From positions 620,001 to 684,000 of the forward strand of contig NZ_JBEPOC010000001.1 of NCBI RefSeq assembly GCF_040546585.1: a DNA stretch of 64,000 nt. Reading direction: 5' to 3'. This document shows, piece by piece, positions 51,674 through 58,873 of the stretch (position 1 is the stretch's first letter; every line of letters begins with the position of its first letter). Source of the stretch: Marmoricola sp. OAE513 (lineage in GTDB: Bacteria; Actinomycetota; Actinomycetes; Propionibacteriales; Nocardioidaceae). A model generated the notes under the pieces. That model saw only the letters and a list, made by a program, of their open reading frames with translations, had not been told where the DNA came from and made no database searches. The position numbers and the translations under genes were made by a program.

Positions 51674-52945
51674 ATGAGTGAGGACGAGAGCTTGACGATC
51701 TTCGAGGGCGACGCCGAGGGCGTTGCGGACAACGAGGCCACGACCGTGATCCCTCGGGTCGAGGCCCCGGTCGCAGACCCGCCGGCTCCCGCAGCCGCCC
51801 CGCAGCACGCGGCTGCTCCCGTCCCGGTGCCGCAGACGGGCATCCCGCGCTCCGCCAACGCTCCGCTGGTCCCGCCGAAGGCCGCCACCAGCAACGCCGC
51901 CGCCGCAGCGCTCCCGCTGGTCCGCAAGGGTGGTTACGACAAGGACGCCGTCGACCGGCACCTGCGCACCACCTCGGCCGAGAAGGCGGGGCTGATCGCC
52001 AGCCTCAACGAGTCCCAGGACAAGCTCCGCGCCCTGCACGCCGAGAACGCCCAGCTCAAGGAGCGGCTCACCGAGAACGAGACGCCGTCGTACGCCGGCC
52101 TCGGCGGTCGGGCCAGCGAGATGCTACGCCTGGCCGAGGAGCAGGCCGATGACGTGCTCACCACCGCGAACAACCAGGCGGCTGCGATCCTGGCCCAGGC
52201 CGAGCGTGACGCCGCTGCCATCCTGGCGAAGGCGGAGAGCGACGCCGACGACATCCGCGTGGTCCAGCTCGGTGAGCTCGACGACCAGCGGGTGCGGACG
52301 ATGTCCGAGATCGAGGCCGAGCGCCGTCGCCTCAAGGCCGACGCCGACGACCACCTCGCCGCCGCCCAGCGCGAGGCCGACCAGCTCAGGCTCACGGCCC
52401 AGGCCGAGACCAGCGCGCTGCGCACCGCCACCGAGCGCGAGACGGAGCAGGCTCGCGCCGCTGCGGACCGCGAGGTCACCGAGGCACGCCGGGTGCTCGC
52501 CGTCGAGCGCGAGCGCCTCGCGCGCGAGTCCGCGGAGTTCCACGAGAGCGCCAAGGCCGAGACGGCTCGCATGGTCGCCGAGGCCGAGGCCCGGGCGAAC
52601 GCCGCCGAGGACCGATCGCGCGAAGCGATCAACGCCGCGAACGTCCACCGCGACCAGACCAGTGCTGACGCCGAGGCGCTGATGGCCAAGGCACGCCGCG
52701 AGTCCGAGCAGCTCCTCCACGCCGCCAAGAAGCAGGCGGAGAGCCTGCTGGTGACCGGCCACGCCGAGTCCGAGCGGGCGCTGGCCGCGATCAAGGCGGA
52801 GGTCGACCGGGTCTCCAAGCGCCGCGACGCGATCGTGGCCCAGCTCGGCGCCCTCAAGGACGTCGTGTCCGGCTTCGGCAACGACGAGGACGACGCACCT
52901 GCCCAGGACCGGGCCCAGGATCGGGACGAGCACACCGAGGACTGA
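51674..52945 (+). CDS. Scy/FilP-like coiled-coil cytoskeletal protein
   Basis: This 423-residue acidic protein has a disordered Ala/Pro-rich N-terminus (residues ~25-85) and a DivIVA-like opening segment (GGYDKDAVDRHLRTTSAEKAGL, ~90-110). A nearly continuous Ala/Glu/Arg-rich coiled coil runs to about residue 400. The repeating pattern AxxxAxxIxxxAExxAxxI resembles the hendecad or 51-mer coils of Streptomyces Scy and FilP. In S. coelicolor, scy and filP lie next to methylmalonyl-CoA epimerase and thiolase genes, which matches the order here. It probably scaffolds the cell pole with DivIVA. The ATG at 51674 has GAGGG upstream. Confidence 0.75.
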   Translation: MSEDESLTIFEGDAEGVADNEATTVIPRVEAPVADPPAPAAAPQHAAAPVPVPQTGIPRSANAPLVPPKAATSNAAAAALPLVRKGGYDKDAVDRHLRTTSAEKAGLIASLNESQDKLRALHAENAQLKERLTENETPSYAGLGGRASEMLRLAEEQADDVLTTANNQAAAILAQAERDAAAILAKAESDADDIRVVQLGELDDQRVRTMSEIEAERRRLKADADDHLAAAQREADQLRLTAQAETSALRTATERETEQARAAADREVTEARRVLAVERERLARESAEFHESAKAETARMVAEAEARANAAEDRSREAINAANVHRDQTSADAEALMAKARRESEQLLHAAKKQAESLLVTGHAESERALAAIKAEVDRVSKRRDAIVAQLGALKDVVSGFGNDEDDAPAQDRAQDRDEHTED

Positions 52946-52964
52946 CCTCGAACGATAGGCAGAC

Positions 52965-52990
52965 CGCCCCGGCTCAGACGAGCTGGGGCG
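52965..52990. terminator. Bidirectional terminator between the coiled-coil gene and EamA gene
   Basis: An 11-bp stem with one G-T pair (CGCCCCGGCTC / GAGCTGGGGCG) and an AGAC loop is followed by TTTCTG. It lies between convergent genes and overlaps the last codons of the EamA gene. Confidence 0.7.
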
Positions 52991-53948
52991 TTTCTGTTCC
53001 CGCTGCCACGTCACCCTCGACCAGCACAGGAACGCTCCGCTCCCCCAGCTTCACGACGACGACACCCGCGAGGACCAGCGCCGCGCCGGCGAACTGGACG
53101 GCCCCGGGCAGCTCGCGCAGCAACAGCCACGCGAAGACGAGCGCGAAGACGACCTCGAGCAGGGCGACGAACGACGCCAGCCGCGACCCGAGCCGGCGCG
53201 AGGCAGCGATCCCGGCGACGTAGGCGACAGCCGCCGACACGATGCCGAGGACCACCAGCGGCAACCAGAACGGGACCACGGCGCCGGCGTAGTCGACGTC
53301 GCGCGAGGTCGCGGAGAAGTCGAGCACGCCGAGCAGCCCGGCGACGGCCAGCGCCACCGCGCCGACGACCAGGCCTCCGGCCGCGAGGACCAGCGGGGGC
53401 AGCTCGCTCTCCCCGGCGGAGAGGATGAAGTAGACCGCGGCGCCGACCATCGCTCCGAGCGACCAGAGCACTCCGGTCGGGCTGACGTCCGCTCCCCCGA
53501 CCAGGTCGAGGACGAGGACCAGGCCGGCAGCAGCGAGCACCGAGCCGGCCACGGTCAACCAACCTGGCCGCTGCCCGTGGCGAACCCACGCCCAGAGCAG
53601 GACAGCCACCGGCGCGGTGTACTCGATGAGCAGGGCCGGCCCGACCTCCATGTGCCGGACAGCGTTGAAGTACGCGAGCTGGCAGCCCGCGACCGCGACG
53701 AGCCCGTAGGCGACGACCGTGCGCCACTCCTCGCGCAGGAGCAACCAGCGACCGTCGAGCACGGACAGCGCCGGGACGAGCAGCACGAGGGCGGCCAGCG
53801 AGACCCGGACGGCGACCGCAGCCGCGGCGCTCCAGCCGGCGTCCATGAGGCCGGCCGCGAGTGCGCCCGAGGTGCCGAACGACGCAGCCGAGAGGACCGC
53901 GAAGCCCAGACCACCGATCGACCGCCTGTCATGAGTCATCTGCTCCAT
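52974..53948 (-). CDS. EamA/DMT-family transporter
   Basis: This 324-residue membrane protein has ten segments in two EamA domains, beginning GGLGFAVLSAASFGTSGALAAGLMDAGW, with ACQLAYFNAVRHMEVGPALLIEYTAPV typical of the YdcZ/RhaT-like exporters. The start is the ATG at 53948; an ATG three codons later is possible. TAACGT lies 8 nt upstream. It is divergent from the CGNR gene with only 39 nt between the starts, so the CGNR protein is a plausible regulator. Substrate unknown. Confidence 0.83.
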   Translation of the reverse strand: MEQMTHDRRSIGGLGFAVLSAASFGTSGALAAGLMDAGWSAAAAVAVRVSLAALVLLVPALSVLDGRWLLLREEWRTVVAYGLVAVAGCQLAYFNAVRHMEVGPALLIEYTAPVAVLLWAWVRHGQRPGWLTVAGSVLAAAGLVLVLDLVGGADVSPTGVLWSLGAMVGAAVYFILSAGESELPPLVLAAGGLVVGAVALAVAGLLGVLDFSATSRDVDYAGAVVPFWLPLVVLGIVSAAVAYVAGIAASRRLGSRLASFVALLEVVFALVFAWLLLRELPGAVQFAGAALVLAGVVVVKLGERSVPVLVEGDVAAGTETPQLV

Positions 53949-53975
53949 GACCGATGACGTTAGAGAACCTGGTGG

Positions 53976-53981
53976 TAATGT
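53976..53981 (+). promoter_or_regulatory. Leaderless-type -10 element for the CGNR gene
   Basis: TAATGT ends 6 nt before the GTG at 53988, and there is no ribosome-binding site. The facing EamA promoter shares the same 39-nt gap. Confidence 0.45.
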
Positions 53982-53987
53982 GTCAAA

Positions 53988-54518
53988 GTGATTTTCGCTC
54001 ATGACACCGAGGCGTCCCTGCTGGCCGCCGTGGAGCTGGCGAACTCCGAGCTCGAGCCCGACACCCTCACGTCCGTCGACGAGCTCGAGACGTTCTACGC
54101 GCGCCACGGCTACACCGGCTCCCTGCGCCGCGACCAGGCCGAGCTCGACGAGGTCCGGGCGATCCGCTCCCCTCTGCGCCGGCTGCTGACCAGTGACCGC
54201 GACGACGCCGTCACCCTGGTGAACGAGATGCTCGCGACCGCAGGGGCGGTCCCGCAGCTGGTGCGGCACGGCGACCTGGACTGGCACATCCACGCCGTCG
54301 ACGACAGCACGGCGCTCCAGACCCGGATCAACGTCGAGACCGCGATGGCGATGGTCGACGTGATCCGCGCCGACGAGATGTCACGCCTCGCGGTCTGCGC
54401 CGACGACGACTGCGGCGGCGTCGTCCTGGACCTCTCCCGCAACCGGTCGCGCAAGTTCTGCTCGACCACCTGCGGCAACCGGAACGCCGTCGCGGCGTAC
54501 CGAGCCCGCCGCGCCTGA
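53988..54518 (+). CDS. CGNR zinc-finger protein (ABATE-domain regulator)
   Basis: This 176-residue protein has an N-terminal helical ABATE-type domain and a C-terminal zinc ribbon, CADDDCGGVVLDLSRNRSRKFCSTTCGNRNAVAAYRARR, whose four cysteines and CGNR tetrad define the family. CGNR proteins are stress-linked predicted transcription factors. The GTG start is assigned from the TANNNT promoter just upstream. The stop codon touches the ACATGT repeat array. Confidence 0.88.
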   Translation: MIFAHDTEASLLAAVELANSELEPDTLTSVDELETFYARHGYTGSLRRDQAELDEVRAIRSPLRRLLTSDRDDAVTLVNEMLATAGAVPQLVRHGDLDWHIHAVDDSTALQTRINVETAMAMVDVIRADEMSRLAVCADDDCGGVVLDLSRNRSRKFCSTTCGNRNAVAAYRARRA

Positions 54519-54780
54519 CGCCGACCGGGCTCACATGTCCCACCCCAGGACGCCCACCGGGCTCACATGTCCCACCCCAGGACGCCCACCGGGCTGACAT
54601 GTCCCAGACCAAGCATGACCGCCGTGACATGTGTGCCCGCTCGGCGTGCTCCGGCGTGACATGTATGCCCGCTCGGCGTGCGCTCGCGTGACATGTGTGC
54701 CCGCTCGGCGTGCTCTGGCGTGACATGTGCGCCCGCTCGGCGTGTGCTCGCGGGACATGTGTGCCCGCTCGGCGGTCCGG
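54515..54780. repeat. Array of eight ACATGT-centred repeats at 32-bp period with inverted arms
   Basis: ACATGT occurs at 54533, 54565, 54597, 54627, 54659, 54691, 54723 and 54755: every spacing is 32 bp except one of 30. The five right-hand copies carry GTGACATGTGTGCCCG followed by CTCGGCGTGCTC. The three left-hand copies are the same unit inverted (GGGACATGTGAGCCCG on the minus strand). The arms point outward from a spacer near 54603-54623. The array fills the whole space between the convergent CGNR and hydrolase stops. The period is not a multiple of 3, so it is not coding. Function unknown; a multi-site protein target on one helical face is possible. Confidence 0.85.
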
Positions 54781-55563
54781 CTAGGCGAGGAAGCGCCGGA
54801 TGATCTCGGCGAAGACCTCGGGTTGCTCGGAGTGCACCCAGTGGCCGGCATTCTTCACGATGACCCGGCGGTTGTGCGGGAACCAGCGGTCCATCGCGGG
54901 CGCGTAGTCGTCGGTGACGTACGCCGAGTTCGCGCCGCCAATCCAGACGACCGGCCCCGGGTACGGCGGCGTACCGGCCAGGCGGTCCTCCGGCCACGAG
55001 CCGATACCGGGCAGTGATCGCTTGAGCCCCTCGAGGTTCGGCTGCCAGCGCCAGGAGTCCCCGTCGCGTCGCAGGTTCTGCAGCAGGAACGAGCGCACGG
55101 TCGTGTTCGGCACTGACGGCGCGAGCGCGGCGTCGGCGTCGGAGCGCTGCGTGAAGGACGCCAGGTCCAGCCCGCAGAGCGCGTCGATGTAGCCCGAGAA
55201 CTCGCTGAGCTTCTGGTAGGCCACCGGGGAGATGTCGACCACGCAGAGCCGCTCGACGAGGTCGGGGTGCCGCAGCGCGACGAGCATCGCGACCTTGCCG
55301 CCGAGCGAGTGCCCGACCAGCGCGACCGGCTCGGGGTCGCGGCGGAGCTCGGCCGCCACGGTGTCGGCCACCTCGACCATGTCGAAGCCCTCGGTCCACG
55401 CCGAACGCCCGTGGTCAGGCAGGTCGACCAGCAGGACCCGGTGGTCGGCGGCGAGAGCCTTCGCCAGGCCGGTCCAGTTGCGACCCTGCCCGAAGAGACC
55501 GTGCAGGAAGACGACGCGGCTGCCGTGCTCGCCGTACGGGGTGGTGTGCAGGGCGGAGGTCAC
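54781..55563 (-). CDS. Alpha/beta-fold hydrolase (YbfF-like esterase)
   Basis: This 260-residue hydrolase has the oxyanion motif VVFLHGLFGQGRNW, the nucleophile elbow VGHSLGGKVAM (Ser about residue 102), the characteristic DISPVAYQKL and the catalytic His in AGHWVHSEQPEVF. This combination resembles the acyl-CoA/ester hydrolase YbfF. The stop codon abuts the repeat array. Natural substrate unknown. Confidence 0.87.
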   Translation of the reverse strand: MTSALHTTPYGEHGSRVVFLHGLFGQGRNWTGLAKALAADHRVLLVDLPDHGRSAWTEGFDMVEVADTVAAELRRDPEPVALVGHSLGGKVAMLVALRHPDLVERLCVVDISPVAYQKLSEFSGYIDALCGLDLASFTQRSDADAALAPSVPNTTVRSFLLQNLRRDGDSWRWQPNLEGLKRSLPGIGSWPEDRLAGTPPYPGPVVWIGGANSAYVTDDYAPAMDRWFPHNRRVIVKNAGHWVHSEQPEVFAEIIRRFLA

Positions 55564-55587
55564 GCGCCCAGTCTCTCAGCCCATCGC

Positions 55588-56352
55588 TCAGCAGAACTCG
55601 CGCAGTCCCGTCGCAGTCAGGTCACGGTCTCGCAGGACGACCGGCAGCCGGGCTCCCCACGCCTTGCAGGTGGCGTCGAAGTCGACGCGCCGGTACTCGA
55701 TCACCAGCACCCGGTTGCCGTAGTGGCGCACGTAGGAGCCGCACTCCTCGTACCGGCCGCACTCCTCGGAGACAGCGAAGTCGAAGCCCACCTTGCGTCC
55801 GTTCCAGTCCGCCCAGTTCTTCTGGCCGGCAGCCAGCCCGGCCCGGTGAGCCCGCGCGACGAGCAGCCGTGCCATCGCCTTGTTCTCCTTGGCGGTGATC
55901 AGTCCACGACTGCGTGAGAACGAGTCGAGGTTGTCGAACTCGACCGCGTCGAACCCGGACCTGGCGCACCCGGCGATCCACCGACCGACGATCTTCGCGA
56001 TCTTCTTGCGCTTGGCCTTGGTGCGGGTGTCCAGGAGCTTCTCACCCCAGGCCTCGTCGACGACCGGCTTCCCCTTCTTCCGCAGGATCAGCTTCGGGTG
56101 CTTCTTCCACAGCTTCTTCTCGTTCGGCTGCGTCTGGAAGCCGTTGACGTAGCAGACGTTGTACGCACCGGCGAGCGGCTTCTCGGTGCGGTCGCGCGCG
56201 ACGATGCCGACACTGCCCGGGACCGACCGCGACCCGCCGAGCTGGTAGTCGACATCGGTGCCCGTCGGCAGCGGCTTCACGGCGGCGGCCGCAGGCGGGA
56301 CGGCGAGCGCCAGCACCAGGAGGACGAGGAGGAGCGCCCGCTTTGTCATCAT
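55588..56352 (-). CDS. Secreted GH114/endo-alpha-1,4-polygalactosaminidase-like protein
   Basis: This 254-residue protein has a Sec signal peptide (MMTKRALLLVLLVLALAV, cleavage near AAAAV) and a TIM-barrel of the GH114/TM1410 type: DVDYQLGG, NVCYVNGFQTQPNE, DAVEFDNLDSFSRS and FDFAVSEECGRYEEC. The acidic residues in VEFDNLD and AVSEECG fit the presumed catalytic positions. It would cleave galactosamine-containing polysaccharide outside the cell. It is placed immediately (0 nt) after the WYL regulator stop and may be co-transcribed with it. Confidence 0.78.
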   Translation of the reverse strand: MMTKRALLLVLLVLALAVPPAAAAVKPLPTGTDVDYQLGGSRSVPGSVGIVARDRTEKPLAGAYNVCYVNGFQTQPNEKKLWKKHPKLILRKKGKPVVDEAWGEKLLDTRTKAKRKKIAKIVGRWIAGCARSGFDAVEFDNLDSFSRSRGLITAKENKAMARLLVARAHRAGLAAGQKNWADWNGRKVGFDFAVSEECGRYEECGSYVRHYGNRVLVIEYRRVDFDATCKAWGARLPVVLRDRDLTATGLREFC

Positions 56353-57336
56353 TCAGCCAGCGTACGGCGTGCCCGCACCTGCCGCCCGGGTCATCCGGGA
56401 TCCCAGGGTCGCCAGCGTCTCGACGAGCTCGGCCGGCTCGCTGACCTCGAGGTCGAACCCGAGCCAGCTGAGGTGGAACGCCATCCAGTGCAGGTTGTCC
56501 CCCACCAGCTCGAGACGGGTCGTGCCGGCGTCCAGCGCCGTCAGCGTCACCTCGCGCGTGCCGAGCCGCTCGCGCAGCGCGTCCAACGGCGCTCGCACGA
56601 CGATCACCGCCTCGTGACGGTGCGGGGAGGAGATCGACTCACCGACGTAGGTCACCGGGTCGGGGTGCTCGCGGAAGGGGAACTGCCACGTCGTGCCGGC
56701 GACCCCGTCCATCCGGTCGAGGCGGAAGGTGCGCCAGTCCTCGCGGTCGAGGTCCCAGGCCATCAGGTACCAGCGCCGCCCGGTCGCGACCAACCGCACC
56801 GGTTCCACCCGGCGTTCGGTCGCGGCGCCCTCCCGAGCCACGTACCCGAACGTCGCCCGGCGGCGGTCGCGACAGCACTTGGCGAGCTGGAGCAGCGCCT
56901 CGCCGTCGATCTGCTCCGCAGCGCCAGCACCGCGCCCGGCCAGCATGTCGGTGGAGGCCAGGATCGCGGTGATCTCCGAACGCAGCCGCGCAGGCAGCAC
57001 CTGGTCGAGCTTGGTGAGAGCGCGCAGCGCGGCGTCGCTGGCTCCGGCGACCGTGCCGCCGGCCGCGAGCCGGAGCGAGACCGCAACGGCCACGGCCTCC
57101 TCGTCATCCAGCAGCAACGGCGGCAGCGCGCGTCCGGCGCCCAGCTGGTAGCCGCCTCCGGAGCCCTGCGCGGCGTTCACCGGATAGCCCAGTGCACGCA
57201 GCCGGTCGACGTCACGTCGGACGCTCCGCGTGGTCACCCCGAGCCGATCAGCGAGCTCAGGCCCGGTCCACACGGGACGGGACTGCAGCAGGTTCAGCAG
57301 CTGGAGCGCGCGGGCTGTGGGGTCGAGGTCGGCCAT
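56353..57336 (-). CDS. WYL-domain transcriptional regulator (YafY/YobV-like)
   Basis: This 327-residue regulator has an N-terminal HTH_11 winged helix (ARALQLLNLLQSRPVWTGPELADRLGVTTRSVRRDVDRLRALGYPV, residues ~8-52), a WYL domain around residues 140-220 (GRRWYLMAWDLDREDWRTFRLDRM) and a C-terminal WCX extension (VIVVRAPLDALRERLG, HWMAFHLSWLGFDLEV). It is divergent from the DinB gene, a frequent pairing. The operator-like repeat at 57360-57374 lies between them. The ATG at 57336 has GGAG close upstream. Confidence 0.9.
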   Translation of the reverse strand: MADLDPTARALQLLNLLQSRPVWTGPELADRLGVTTRSVRRDVDRLRALGYPVNAAQGSGGGYQLGAGRALPPLLLDDEEAVAVAVSLRLAAGGTVAGASDAALRALTKLDQVLPARLRSEITAILASTDMLAGRGAGAAEQIDGEALLQLAKCCRDRRRATFGYVAREGAATERRVEPVRLVATGRRWYLMAWDLDREDWRTFRLDRMDGVAGTTWQFPFREHPDPVTYVGESISSPHRHEAVIVVRAPLDALRERLGTREVTLTALDAGTTRLELVGDNLHWMAFHLSWLGFDLEVSEPAELVETLATLGSRMTRAAGAGTPYAG

Positions 57337-57359
57337 GGCTCCATCGTGCCTCAACTAGC

Positions 57360-57374
57360 GGACAGGATCTGTCC
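57360..57374. promoter_or_regulatory. Inverted repeat, candidate WYL-regulator operator
   Basis: GGACAG-GAT-CTGTCC is a perfect 6-3-6 dyad located 24 nt upstream of the WYL regulator and 49 nt upstream of the divergent DinB gene. It is positioned to control both. Confidence 0.5.
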
Positions 57375-57423
57375 TATTGCTCCGAGACGATCGTTCTATC
57401 CACCCCCGAACGAAGGACATCCG

Positions 57424-58020
57424 ATGGCAGCGAACGTCGCACCCGTGAAGAACGAGACCGAGGCCCTGGTCGGCTTCCTGGCCCAGCAGCAGGACGCCTT
57501 CCGCACGGTCCTGTTCGGCCTGACCGACGCGCAGGCGGGTCTGGCGAACACCGTCAGCACCCTCACGCTCGGCGGACTGGTCAAGCACGTGACCGAGACC
57601 CAGGAGCACTGGCTCGCGATGGCGGCCGCCGCGCCCGGGCGCCCTGCGCCGTACGCCCCGGACGCGGAGGCAGGCTACGGCGACGGCTTCCGGTACGACG
57701 CCGAGGCCGGGCTGGCTCCGCTGCTGGCCGCGTTCGACGAGACCTGCGCCCGAGTCCTCGCCGCAGTCGGCAGCCTCGACCTCGACGCCGCCGTACCGGT
57801 GCCGGACGCGCCGTGGTTCCCCCAGGACATCGGCGCCTGGTCGGTGCGCTGGGTCTGGTTCCACCTCATCGAGGAGCTCGCCCGCCACGCGGGGCACGCC
57901 GACATCATCCGAGAAGCGGTCGACGGCGCCACGATGTACGAGCTCGTGGCCGGCCGCGAGGGCTGGCCGGAGACCGAGTGGCTCAAGCCGTGGAAGCCCG
58001 CAGAGCCCCTGGCCGGATAA
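57424..58020 (+). CDS. DinB-family (DUF664-like) protein
   Basis: This 198-residue four-helix-bundle protein of the DinB/mycothiol-dependent enzyme superfamily has VKNETEALVGFLAQQQDAFRTVLFGLTDAQ at the start. Likely metal-site histidines lie in LVKHVTETQEHWL and HLIEELARHAGHADIIREAVDG, the hallmark C-terminal histidine motif. Such proteins are often mycothiol-S-transferases or maleylpyruvate-isomerase-like detoxification enzymes. The ATG at 57424 has AAGGA upstream. Control by the divergent WYL protein is likely. Confidence 0.85.
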   Translation: MAANVAPVKNETEALVGFLAQQQDAFRTVLFGLTDAQAGLANTVSTLTLGGLVKHVTETQEHWLAMAAAAPGRPAPYAPDAEAGYGDGFRYDAEAGLAPLLAAFDETCARVLAAVGSLDLDAAVPVPDAPWFPQDIGAWSVRWVWFHLIEELARHAGHADIIREAVDGATMYELVAGREGWPETEWLKPWKPAEPLAG

Positions 58021-58115
58021 GTGCCCGGGTAGTCGGGACGCGCAGCCCTACCGGTCGGGACGCCGGGCGCACCAACCTCGGTCAGGTCAACCACCTGATC
58101 GAAAGGAAACCCGCC

Positions 58116-58814
58116 ATGTCCACGGCGACCACCACCCCCACCCGGGCTGACGCCCGCACCTCCATCCCGAGCCGCCGCTGGGCCCATGCCGGGATCCTCG
58201 CCGGTGCGGCCGGCGTCGCTGCGATCGTCGCGTCGCTCGGCGTCTCGGCCGTGTACGACGAGAAGACCGCCGGCAACGCCGAGAAGATCGTCGAGTCCCT
58301 CAAGGACTCCACCCCCAACCTGCTCGTGTTCCACACGCTCACGATGATCGCCACCGTGACGCTGCTCGTCTTCGCCGCCGGCCTGCGCCGTCGCCTGGCC
58401 GGCCAGGTCCAGGCCGGCAGCATCCTTCCCGACGTCGCGGCCTTCGGCCTGCTGCTGGCCTCGGTGGCCGGCCTGATGGGCTCCGCCCTGGACACCGAGT
58501 TCATCTTCGGCGTCAACGCCTCGAGCGACCAGCCGCAGCTGGTCCCCGAGACCGCGGCAATGTTCGGCCACTGGGTCGGCACCGTCCCGTGGCTGTGGGT
58601 CGGCGCCGGGTTGACCGGCGTGGCCGTGGCCGTCGCTGCCTTGAAGCAGGCCGCGGCGCCGCGCTGGATCGGCTGGGTCAGCGCGGTCCTGGGTGGCCTG
58701 ACCCTGCTGGTCGGCATGTCCCCGCTGCAGTACATGGCCGGGTTCACCGGCCCGCTGCTGGTGCTGGTCATCTCGCTCGGCTTCGCCTTCGGCGACCGCG
58801 ACGAGCTGTCCTGA
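58116..58814 (+). CDS. Small integral membrane protein of unknown function
   Basis: This 232-residue protein has about six hydrophobic segments: residues ~26-48 (ILAGAAGVAAIVASLGVSAV), ~72-92, ~106-126, ~150-170, ~178-196 and ~205-225. The loop between the first two is polar (YDEKTAGNAEKIVESLKDS). I recognise no enzymatic motif. The ATG at 58116 has AAGGA at 8 nt. It lies upstream of the histidine kinase with about 60 nt between, so it may be co-transcribed with the two-component pair and be its target or sensor partner. Confidence 0.75.
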   Translation: MSTATTTPTRADARTSIPSRRWAHAGILAGAAGVAAIVASLGVSAVYDEKTAGNAEKIVESLKDSTPNLLVFHTLTMIATVTLLVFAAGLRRRLAGQVQAGSILPDVAAFGLLLASVAGLMGSALDTEFIFGVNASSDQPQLVPETAAMFGHWVGTVPWLWVGAGLTGVAVAVAALKQAAAPRWIGWVSAVLGGLTLLVGMSPLQYMAGFTGPLLVLVISLGFAFGDRDELS

Positions 58815-58873
58815 ACTCGGCAGTGACGAATCCGGGGGCGAGGACCGTGATCCAGAACTACGCTGCGGCCACG

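Noticed and set aside
54515-54780. CRISPR array
   Set aside because: The whole 32-bp unit is repeated, with no unique spacers, the orientation flips within the array, and there are no cas genes.
54563-54780. Short open frames running through the ACATGT repeats (and joining the hydrolase)
   Set aside because: The 32-bp period shifts the frame at every unit, so no repeated peptide results; the hydrolase has its own clear stop at 54781.
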